In this document: piece after piece, positions 61,001 to 64,000 of the stretch
How the letters are laid out: each line of letters starts with the position of its first letter
Position numbering within the stretch: position 1 is the stretch's first letter
Source of the DNA: Paratinospora sagittata
Lineage: Eukaryota; Streptophyta; Magnoliopsida; Ranunculales; Menispermaceae
Reading direction: 5' to 3'
Assembly: GCA_035771175.1 (NCBI GenBank)
Contig: CM069610.1
Span: 19,190,001 to 19,254,000, forward strand
DNA length: 64,000 bases
The notes under the pieces: model-generated
What the model was told of the DNA's origin: nothing
Databases searched by the model: none
Seen by the model: the letters and a program-made list of their open reading frames with translations, nothing else
Translations under genes and position numbers: made by a program

Positions 61001-61449
61001 TTTTATCTTTTTTGAATACTTTTACTTCTCAAAGTTCAAAATTGTCAAATTAATTTGAAGAAAATAAATTATTTTGATTTTTTAAATTATGTAGAAAGAA
61101 TTCTAAATTTTGTCGAATTTTGTATTTTTACTTTCCATGTAATATGTAATTTGACCAATAAGAAATCAAAAAAATCGATAAATTAATTTGATTTTTATTC
61201 CTTGCAAAGCAGAATAGTGCTAGAAATGTTATGGAATATTTAATTTTTTTTACTTTTAAAACAAAGATACTTCCTTAAAATAGTTTTTTAATTGTGAACC
61301 AAAAGTCCCAAGTGTTGTTTGTTCGGAACAAGTTGAAGCAACAAAAGCAAAAATTTCGTACCAACTGCTCCAGAACGAGTTTGCTGCAACAAGTGCTCTT
61401 CCGCACGAGGAAATGCATCAAGACTGCGCAAAAGTTGTTTCATTCCCAT
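30155..61449 (-). CDS. ERGIC/Erv41-Erv46-family cargo receptor, 11 exons, 351 aa
   Basis: This is the one intact host gene. It encodes a membrane protein of the endoplasmic reticulum vesicle transporter family (ERGIC N-domain plus COPII-coated Erv domain), which cycles between ER and Golgi in COPII/COPI vesicles. Exons on the minus strand: 61362-61449, 59098-59180, 58900-58975, 58696-58763, 43993-44077, 39077-39198, 38902-38985, 31436-31582, 30895-31003, 30689-30808, 30155-30228. They sum to 1056 nt with all GT-AG junctions and no internal stop. The first membrane span is at about residues 28-46, a lumenal domain runs to about 305 with N-glycosylation sequons at N73 and N211, a His/Asp-rich stretch at about 131-152, and the second span at about 309-330 before a basic tail. 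The sequence most resembles the Arabidopsis AT1G22200-type proteins (recalled from memory). It lacks the CX7CC-like region of ERGIC3. An in-frame TAA six bases upstream fixes the start. Confidence 0.95.
30470..30600 (-). mobile_element. Au-type SINE fragment in intron 10
   Basis: AATGTATGTGTAGCCTTACC followed by GATTCAAACATGTGACCTC and CTAGGTCACGATG resembles the tRNA-derived Au SINE of plants in reverse orientation. It is parallel to the copy near 54905-55082. The ends are not sharp. Confidence 0.55.
30689..30808 (-). CDS. ERGIC-type gene, exon 10
   Basis: It encodes [20 protein letters not shown] and the second membrane span ([16 protein letters not shown]). The donor is GTAATA, phase 1. 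Confidence 0.95.
30895..31003 (-). CDS. ERGIC-type gene, exon 9
   Basis: It encodes [20 protein letters not shown] and then [15 protein letters not shown]. The donor is GTTGGT, phase 1. Confidence 0.95.
31436..31582 (-). CDS. ERGIC-type gene, exon 8
   Basis: It encodes [20 protein letters not shown] and [16 protein letters not shown], hallmark Erv-domain motifs, with sequon N211. It is 49 codons, phase 0, with donor GTTTGT. Confidence 0.95.
32036..32230 (-). mobile_element. LINE 3'-end fragment with long T-run in intron 7
   Basis: A T-run of about 24 bases followed by GAGAAGAAATGAAATTTTAT is how an L1-type LINE tail looks in reverse. The flanks share AGACTGCAAG and CACTGCCYTCTCACCAATTT, so a target duplication of several dozen bases is likely but diverged. 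Confidence 0.6.
32409..32750. mobile_element. 342-bp MITE, copy 1, 8-bp target duplication
   Basis: The ends are inverted: CTACGTTACTTGGACTC on the left and the complement of GAGTCCGGGTAACATAG on the right. It is flanked by GGATATAC at 32401-32408 and 32751-32758 (extendable to 9 by the next C). A second copy is at 48929-49277. The 8-bp duplication points to a hAT-type MITE. It has no coding region. Confidence 0.85.
33125..33354 (-). pseudogene. Inverted copia reverse-transcriptase fragment abutting the 5' side of the copia element
   Basis: The minus strand encodes [19 protein letters not shown] and [20 protein letters not shown], nearly the same as the RT of the adjacent element at about 37305-37515, but in opposite orientation. 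An A-run of 31 bases (33094-33124) borders it on the left. On the right it switches at GTTTCCT into a short stretch resembling the LTR repeat TTTCCTTTAAGG. Confidence 0.82.
33861..34874 (+). pseudogene. gag of the intron-7 copia element
   Basis: This is an open frame of 337 codons. It has the copia gag region with [20 protein letters not shown] near the start, and [20 protein letters not shown] knuckle near the end reads [14 protein letters not shown], with all four ligands present. It ends in TAA (34872-34874). The following protease is in the same frame, so a single stop divides gag from pol. In this lineage gag-pol is normally one frame, so the stop may be a mutation. Confidence 0.88.
34887..36797 (+). 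pseudogene. Protease and integrase of the intron-7 copia element
   Basis: This frame continues from gag after one stop. Protease active site [13 protein letters not shown] lies at about residues 25-37. The GAG-pre-integrase zinc region has [11 protein letters not shown] and [10 protein letters not shown]. The integrase core shows [15 protein letters not shown], the [11 protein letters not shown] aspartate and [14 protein letters not shown] with the catalytic glutamate. A linker with [17 protein letters not shown] follows. The frame is lost at about 36775 within GAGAAAATAC, apparently by one base in an A-run. Confidence 0.9.
36734..38220 (+). pseudogene. Reverse transcriptase and RNase H of the intron-7 copia element
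   Basis: RT reads [20 protein letters not shown], then [37 protein letters not shown] and the catalytic [10 protein letters not shown] at about 37270. One-base frameshifts lie near 37550 and 37980, with an in-frame stop near 37712. RNase H has [20 protein letters not shown] and later [13 protein letters not shown]. The end (VNFYSPT, stop near 38222) precedes the polypurine tract. Few lesions suggest a fairly young but dead copy. Confidence 0.9.
38232..38539 (+). repeat. 3' LTR of the intron-7 copia element
   Basis: It follows a polypurine tract (TGAGGGGGAG, 38222-38231) and starts TGTTGTGGAGGAGC. It contains four tandem blocks of the type TTTCCTTTAAGG (38268-38328) and a TATA-like TCTATATATATGG near 38409. 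The end is placed at TTTAACA, but the exact terminus is uncertain because no target duplication is visible. Confidence 0.75.
38902..38985 (-). CDS. ERGIC-type gene, exon 7
   Basis: It encodes [17 protein letters not shown], the best conserved core of the Erv domain, and ends CAG before GTTCAT. It is 28 codons, phase 0 at both ends. Confidence 0.94.
39077..39198 (-). CDS. ERGIC-type gene, exon 6
   Basis: It encodes a charged, His-rich linker ([19 protein letters not shown]) followed by [16 protein letters not shown]. The donor is GTATGG. Confidence 0.93.
40630..41541 (-). mobile_element. hAT-type element, family K, copy a (intron 5)
   Basis: It is 912 bp and flanked by ATCTTAAC (40622-40629) and ATCTTAAA (41542-41549), 7 of 8 identical. 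Ends are CATGGTTCAAAAATTC on the left and the complement of CAAGGATCGAAAATTT on the right. It is AT-rich with TTCG-rich subterminal regions and no coding capacity. It is inverted relative to copy b, 0.8 kb away. Confidence 0.85.
42359..43283 (+). mobile_element. hAT-type element, family K, copy b (intron 5)
   Basis: It is 925 bp with a perfect 8-bp duplication AATAAACT (42351-42358 and 43284-43291). It starts CAAGGTACGAAACTTCG and ends GCGAATTTTTAGTCCTTG, so the inverted ends share CAAGG plus a looser AAA/TTCG pattern. Subterminal regions are full of short TTCG and CGAATTT words. Confidence 0.92.
43993..44077 (-). CDS. ERGIC-type gene, exon 5
   Basis: After acceptor TTGCTGCAG it encodes [20 protein letters not shown] and a short His/Thr tail, ending CATG before GTATTA (phase 1). 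Confidence 0.93.
44251..44526. repeat. Direct tandem duplication, unit 140 bp
   Basis: Two units start at 44251 and 44391 (AAATCTTAMATTGAAATC) and differ at only a few positions. This is intron 4 sequence just upstream of exon 5, with no coding potential. Confidence 0.9.
44830..45213 (-). repeat. Probable 3' LTR of the gypsy relic in intron 4
   Basis: On the minus strand, integrase sequence is followed by a purine-rich AGAAGCAAGAGGA and then TGATAGTGCGTGCAACCC, a plausible LTR start. It contains an AATAAA and a direct duplication of about 88 bp (near 45020-45105 and 45117-45204). The far end near 44830 is not certain. Confidence 0.5.
45020..45204. repeat. Direct duplication, about 88 bp per unit
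   Basis: The block starting CTCCTTTTTTACAAAACAAT and ending TTCTTGGGTTGCAC occurs twice, about 97 bp apart, with near-perfect identity. Confidence 0.9.
45671..46973. mobile_element. hAT-like element with CAAGGCGG ends, hosting hAT copy c
   Basis: The inverted ends are GAGTGTTGTCAAGGCGG (left) and the complement of CCGCCTTGACAATACTC (right). Without the nested element it is about 390 bp. The flanks share only GTCCT or CGTCCT. Because the gypsy frame resumes exactly (ATIWED/VSMDF), the insertion point is clear, although the duplication length (5-6) is short for hAT. An (AC)n/(AT)n tract lies at 46793-46828. Confidence 0.7.
45722..46626 (+). mobile_element. hAT-type element, family K, copy c (intron 4, nested)
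   Basis: It is 905 bp with a perfect 8-bp duplication CCACTGCC (45714-45721 and 46627-46634). It is nearly identical to copy b over its length by eye, starting CAAGGTACGAAACTTCG. It is nested in the CAAGGCGG-type element, itself nested in a gypsy integrase relic, itself in intron 4. Confidence 0.92.
47241..47566. repeat. Direct tandem duplication, unit 163 bp
   Basis: Two units start GGGTACCCCAATCCAAAGAG at 47241 and 47404. The first unit begins inside the gypsy coding relic, so the duplication happened after that element degenerated. Confidence 0.9.
47817..48365. mobile_element. 549-bp hAT-type MITE with perfect 8-bp duplication
   Basis: The ends are perfect 15-bp inverted repeats CAATGTTTTCAAGGC, flanked by ACCTAATC at 47809-47816 and 48366-48373. 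Subterminal regions have GCCTAGGCG words. It is related in end sequence to the element at 45671-46973. Confidence 0.92.
48374..48928. other. Intron 4 stretch with a 28-base T-run
   Basis: It has a T-run at 48776-48803, possibly the reversed tail of a retrosequence. Otherwise I recognise nothing. Confidence 0.5.
48929..49277. mobile_element. MITE copy 2, 349 bp, 8-bp target duplication
   Basis: It is the same family as 32409-32750 and in the same orientation. It starts CAATGTTGGACTCAGG and ends GAGTCCGGGTAACATAG. The flanks are GGTGAGAC at 48921-48928 and 49278-49285. Confidence 0.87.
49286..49919. other. Intron 4 stretch, nothing recognised
   Basis: AT-rich sequence between a MITE and a LINE relic. 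No coding or repeat signature seen. Confidence 0.5.
49920..50430 (+). mobile_element. L1-type LINE 3' fragment in intron 4
   Basis: The plus strand at 50119-50316 encodes [20 protein letters not shown], the conserved tail after the zf-RVT domain of plant L1 elements (LWKERNxRxF pattern). An A-rich stretch at about 50415-50440 may be the old poly(A). Upstream sequence is decayed. Confidence 0.6.
50908..51035 (-). mobile_element. Short retroinsert with 16-bp target duplication in the LINE
   Basis: GGGCAAGAACGATTTT (50908-50923) and GGGCAAGAACCATTTT (51020-51035) flank 96 bp that begin with a T-run and GACAAGAAACGAAAG, as in the reversed tail of an L1-type LINE. It breaks the RT frame. Confidence 0.7.
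51294..51654 (-). repeat. 3' LTR of the deleted gypsy element
   Basis: 361 bp. It is longer than its partner because the block AAGCAAGACTTATCCTA is repeated within it (about 51430-51500). Confidence 0.85.
51700..52177 (-). pseudogene. Integrase C-terminal remnant of the deleted gypsy element
   Basis: It encodes [38 protein letters not shown] and [19 protein letters not shown], then after a frameshift [15 protein letters not shown] and [19 protein letters not shown]. This is the end of a gypsy integrase and its chromodomain-like tail. The catalytic core is absent. Confidence 0.82.
52480..53713 (-). pseudogene. gag of the deleted gypsy element
   Basis: It starts ATG near 53713 ([11 protein letters not shown]) with a helical region ([19 protein letters not shown]), a stop near 53459, then a basic/Ser-rich linker. 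The capsid core follows with [32 protein letters not shown] and [14 protein letters not shown], and ends in a knuckle-like [11 protein letters not shown] near 52500. Two or more stops break it. Confidence 0.85.
53747..54053 (-). repeat. 5' LTR of the deleted gypsy element
   Basis: 307 bp. On the minus strand it starts TGATGTAGCACGTGTTAG and ends GCCGAATACATCA. It is followed by TTGGCATCAAAGCG, a primer site resembling the Met-tRNA complement at 10 of 12 positions. Confidence 0.85.
54739..54910 (-). mobile_element. Inverted RTE reverse-transcriptase fragment with a 46-bp direct repeat
   Basis: TCACTATAATATATCTC-type units of about 46 bp repeat at 54739 and 54785. The minus strand then encodes [20 protein letters not shown], an RTE-type RT segment that normally precedes the DLEKAYD motif. 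It lies immediately after the 3' end of the plus-strand RTE relic, in the opposite direction. Confidence 0.65.
54905..55082 (-). mobile_element. Au-type SINE in intron 4
   Basis: It contains GTGCACGAGGCTCCCACCAT, then ATGTATGTAGCCTTACCCCC and a TTTGAATTTAAACCTATGAC block, matching the order of conserved blocks in plant Au SINEs read in reverse. The complement AGGTTTAAATTC is a decayed Pol III B box (GGTTCGAATCC). Confidence 0.72.
55083..57752. other. Intron 4 stretch, only simple repeats seen
   Basis: It has a (TG)n tract at about 55982-55998 and short A/T runs. Reading frames are short and resemble nothing. Confidence 0.55.
57753..58578 (-). mobile_element. hAT-type element, family K, copy d (intron 4)
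   Basis: It is 826 bp with a perfect 8-bp duplication TTCCAAAT (57745-57752 and 58579-58586). It has the same orientation as copy a. It contains an A-run and (GA)n tract at 58014-58066 and is more diverged than copies b and c. Its right end lies about 120 bp from exon 4. Confidence 0.88.
58014..58066 (+). repeat. A-run followed by (GA)n microsatellite
   Basis: 27 A bases followed by 13 GA units, inside hAT copy d. Confidence 0.95.
58696..58763 (-). CDS. ERGIC-type gene, exon 4
   Basis: It encodes [19 protein letters not shown] and ends AAA before GTAAGA. The following intron is 14,618 bp long. Confidence 0.93.
58900..58975 (-). CDS. ERGIC-type gene, exon 3
   Basis: It begins ATGTCAGTAGATTTG after acceptor GACAG and encodes [19 protein letters not shown] with the N73 sequon. 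The donor is GTTTTT after GATG, phase 1. Confidence 0.93.
59098..59180 (-). CDS. ERGIC-type gene, exon 2
   Basis: The acceptor is TTTTGTAG and the exon ends CAG before GTTTGT. It encodes the first membrane span and the start of the lumenal part ([17 protein letters not shown]). Confidence 0.93.
60009..61204 (+). mobile_element. hAT-type element, family K, copy e (intron 1), diverged
   Basis: It is 1196 bp, flanked by CAAAGCAA (60001-60008) and CAAAGCAG (61205-61212). It starts CAAAGTTAAAAATTTTGAC with ACCCTAAACTTGGC, matching the family start, and ends TTTTTATTCCTTG. It is longer and more diverged than the others. It lies about 160 bp downstream of exon 1. Confidence 0.75.
61362..61449 (-). 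CDS. ERGIC-type gene, exon 1
   Basis: It starts ATG at 61449 ([20 protein letters not shown]) and ends in GTTG before donor GTACGA, phase 1. A second ATG lies two codons later. The short cytosolic N-terminus [13 protein letters not shown] is typical of the family. Confidence 0.93.
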
Positions 61450-61793
61450 CTTTTATCCTGTCACATGAAACGCGCAATAAGAAAGAAAAAAACCAATGTG
61501 ACACATAATATAAGATGAAGAAAATCATATTTCAATAACAAAAACAAAGAAACAATATTCTATAGAAAAAGAACATGTTTTCGTAAATAAAACATCGAAA
61601 CACTTTCTTAACCATGAATGTAGGGAGAATATTTGATCCTGGTAATGCCAAGGGTAATTTTCTTAATCAACTTGGCAAGAGGACAGTACCTACTTTACTT
61701 GGTGCTTAGACAAATTTTATATTTCTTTTAGAAGTGACCATTACATTACTTAGAGAACCATGTGAACACTATCTAAAACCTTCGTATTACAAA
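61450..61793 (-). promoter_or_regulatory. Likely 5' UTR and core promoter of the ERGIC-type gene
   Basis: Only 344 bp separate the ATG from the target duplication of the hAT element. I see no convincing TATA box. The interval is assigned by position alone. Confidence 0.45.
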
Positions 61794-61859
61794 CATGGTA
61801 GTCAGGATAGCGATCCGGCTCGTAGGATCGTACAACATGGTAGTCAGGATAGCGATCCA

Positions 61860-61887
61860 GATCGTAGGATCGTACGATCCTACGATC
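61860..61887. repeat. Perfect 28-bp palindrome in the hAT element
   Basis: The half-site GATCGTAGGATCGT is followed immediately by its exact reverse complement, with no loop. It lies in the left subterminal region, and partial copies follow to about 61985. Confidence 0.95.
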
Positions 61888-62437
61888 CTGAATGTAAAAA
61901 TTGATCCGGATCGTAAATATACCTTTTGTACGTCTGAATCGCGATCTTGGTCGTAGGATCGTTGGGATCATGGATCGTGGATCGTGATTCAGGCGTGATC
62001 CAAAAAAAAAAAAAGTTGCCTTTTTCTTTTCTTTTTTTTCTTTTTTTTATACGTTATCTTTAAAATATATATATATAAGGTTTTTTTCTCGTTAGTTACC
62101 CACCCCAAACCCAAACAAATCGAACCCTCGTCCCTCACCCTTGCGCCAAAGATTTTGTTTTATTTTATTTTATTTTTTCTTTTCTTTGACTCCTCTTCTT
62201 TTCTTTTCTTTTCTTTTTTGGTTTTTCTTCTTTTTTCTCCTCTCTTCTCTTCTTCTTCTTCATCTGTTTGTGCGAGTGCAACATTGTTGAATAGTGAATA
62301 CCTTGTTTGTTTTTTCTTTTTAAAAATTTTACAATTCATTGATTTTCTTTTTTAAATGATCTATGATGTTTAATTTTATTTCTTTTATATGATTATATCA
62401 GTTGCAAGCCTGCAACTAAACATATAATAGAAATAGT

Positions 62438-62740
62438 ATGTTTGCCTTTGGTTCTGGTGATGGAGTTGATGGGGTTAGAATTATAGGTAAGACTAAGAAA
62501 AAGAATACTATTGGGAGTAGGACTGATCTTGGATGGGAACATGAAATAGACATAAATCCTAAAGCAAAAAAGGTCCTATGTAAGCATTGTGGAATTGTTG
62601 ATAGTGGTGGTGTATATAGGTTGAAACATCATTTGGCTGGAACCCAAGATATTGTGGAGGCATGTACAAAGGTGCCTGAAGAAGTGAGACAAAAATTTAT
62701 AAATATATGTTATGCCCTAGCACAAAAGAAGCTAATTTGA
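62438..62740 (+). CDS. BED-type zinc-finger fragment of a hAT transposase
   Basis: This is a 100-residue frame from ATG 62438 to TGA. The segment SRTDLGWEHEIDI precedes a BED finger: VLCKHCGIVDSGGVYRLKHH followed by LAGTQDIVEAC, the arrangement at the N-terminus of many plant hAT transposases. The RNase H-like DDE core and dimerisation domain are missing. It is preceded by a CT-rich tract and an AT-rich region (62000-62400) that could act as a promoter. If expressed it could bind DNA, perhaps its own ends, but that is inference. Confidence 0.75.
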   Translation: MFAFGSGDGVDGVRIIGKTKKKNTIGSRTDLGWEHEIDINPKAKKVLCKHCGIVDSGGVYRLKHHLAGTQDIVEACTKVPEEVRQKFINICYALAQKKLI

Positions 62741-62846
62741 AATATAATTTAATAGATTTGTAGGATCTTACGATCCACGATCCGATTTTCAAGAACCCCT
62801 CACTGATCCTAGGTAGGATCTCGATCCTGACTACCTTGATTACAAA

Positions 62847-64000
62847 TAATCACATAATACCTTTCTTAAAAGTTGTATAACAACAACCAAAACATTAATA
62901 TAGTATATTAAACCAACAAAAAAAAATTACGTTCCTCTTGATTCATGATTCAAAACTAGGATACACTTCATAAATTTTGATTGTATCCTAAAGATTTTTA
63001 TTTTTCAAAAATTCATATGGCATTATGTACAAAAAGTAATTTGGTTTTGGTGCATTAAAAGTGTCTTCCACGTGAGACTTGGCAACTGTCCCTATCGATA
63101 CACAACCCATTTAAGTGATTATGGTGCGTTAAAAGTGTTTTCCACTAGGCCTAATTTGAAGTATTTTTGCTTCAAAAGTGGTTTTCCAATTCGGCAAGCT
63201 TTTAAAACAGTTTCTCACTTGGATAGTTAGTGGTTTTCCACTTGGCTGAATTGAAAAATTATGATTTAAGATTGAAAGTTGTATAAAAATTAAAGCAAAT
63301 AATAATGGGTCTCATGAACTAATAACTCAACTTCCTCATCCAATTACTTTCAGATCATATAGTGGTAAATTTGTTGTTACATTGTTTGATGTTGGGTGGG
63401 TTTTATCTCTATTCGATTATGTTGGGTTCGGTTAAGATATAGGCCAAGATCTGAACCAAATTGACCAGTAAGCACCCCACTTTTCAAAATAGGCCACTTG
63501 AAAATGTAAAAATAGGAAGTCTCACTCAATTGTAAAGGAAACACAATGCACATCCCCCATTTTTAGGGTATACGAATACATATAATTGTGTCAAAGACCA
63601 AACCAAACACCACCTTAACTTCTTAGCAACTTCATCGCCATGTGATAATAAGCTAATGACACAACTATACAACCCCATGGTTCTCATAATTCTACCCCCT
63701 TAATAGAATCTTGTACAAGATTAAGGTCGGAAGCAGTAAAGTGTTCTTATATACATGCATAATTGAAACATGTTTCATATTTATATTTCCATCTCCCACA
63801 GGTACTCTTGTTGGCACAATTTTTTATTCATTCAATCTTCTTTTAGGGAAAACCCAATGCATGGGGATACCACCATTACCGATTCTAAAAAAGGGCTATA
63901 CACATCTTTACCTCCACAGAAATCTTCTTCATCATTTTGCACTAAAGCTCTCATTGCAATTTAGTTGTTTTTTCAACACAAAAGGAAATTAAATGGTGGT
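62847..64000. other. Upstream flank, nothing recognised
   Basis: AT-rich sequence with a few short imperfect repeats of AAAAGTGTYTTCCAC near 63056 and 63133. Short reading frames near 63711-63992 show no recognisable protein. Confidence 0.5.

Larger units (their letters stand above)
61794..62838 (+). mobile_element. hAT-type element with BED-finger ORF, 8-bp target duplication
   Basis: The perfect duplication ATTACAAA is at 61786-61793 and 62839-62846. The inverted ends match at 20 of 23 positions (left begins CATGGTAGTCAGGATAG, right complement CAAGGTAGTCAGGATCG). The left end is tandemly duplicated with a 42-bp period (61794 and 61836). Both subterminal regions are crowded with GATCGTAGGATC-type words. 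At 1045 bp it is non-autonomous. Confidence 0.93.

Overview
This is nuclear DNA from a eudicot plant. It is AT-rich and intron-rich, with plant-type Ty1/copia and Ty3/gypsy retrotransposons, LINEs, SINEs, a Mutator-like transposon carrying a plant mobile domain (PMD) gene, and many hAT-type elements. I cannot name the species from the sequence alone. Only one host gene looks intact. Nearly everything else is transposable-element (TE) sequence, most of it broken, nested or reduced to solo LTRs.

Positions 1-19690 hold the ruins of a plus-strand PMD-type pseudogene. It is split by a solo copia LTR (2374-4066, target duplication GGTGG), by a gypsy insertion reduced to two tandem LTRs (4149-10525, duplication AAACA) that itself contains a reverse-strand solo LTR (5441-7660, duplication AGGTA), and by an 8.3-kb SIRE-like copia element (11108-19436, duplication CTTCA). 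Joining the PMD flanks across the gypsy and larger copia insertions restores the local reading frame. A further reverse-strand LTR of the 5441 family runs off the left edge.

Positions 20075-21238 are a 5'-truncated LINE with 19-bp target duplications. Positions 21264-29142 are a Mutator-like element with about 110-bp inverted ends, subterminal repeats, a decayed MURA-type transposase and a decayed PMD gene, both on the minus strand. A cluster of perfect short hairpins lies near its right end.

Positions 30155-61449 (minus strand) are one host gene of 11 exons and 351 codons. It encodes an ERGIC/Erv41-Erv46-type cargo receptor of the early secretory pathway. All ten introns are GT-AG and the exons join into one open frame, yet the coding sequence of about 1 kb is spread over 31 kb. 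Intron 7 holds a copia element, a LINE tail and a MITE. Intron 5 holds two inverted copies of one hAT family. Intron 4 (14.6 kb) holds further hAT copies, two gypsy relics, two LINE relics, a SINE and tandem duplications. Intron 1 holds a fifth hAT copy.

Upstream of that gene, 345 bp before the ATG, is a 1045-bp hAT-type element with 8-bp target duplications and a small BED-zinc-finger reading frame. The last 1.1 kb shows nothing I can identify.

The most unusual signals are arrays of degenerate short palindromes with a GCGC/CGCG core in three different LTR families, five target-duplication-bounded copies of one hAT family inside a single gene, and the intron-5 pair placed so that the pre-mRNA could fold into a long hairpin.
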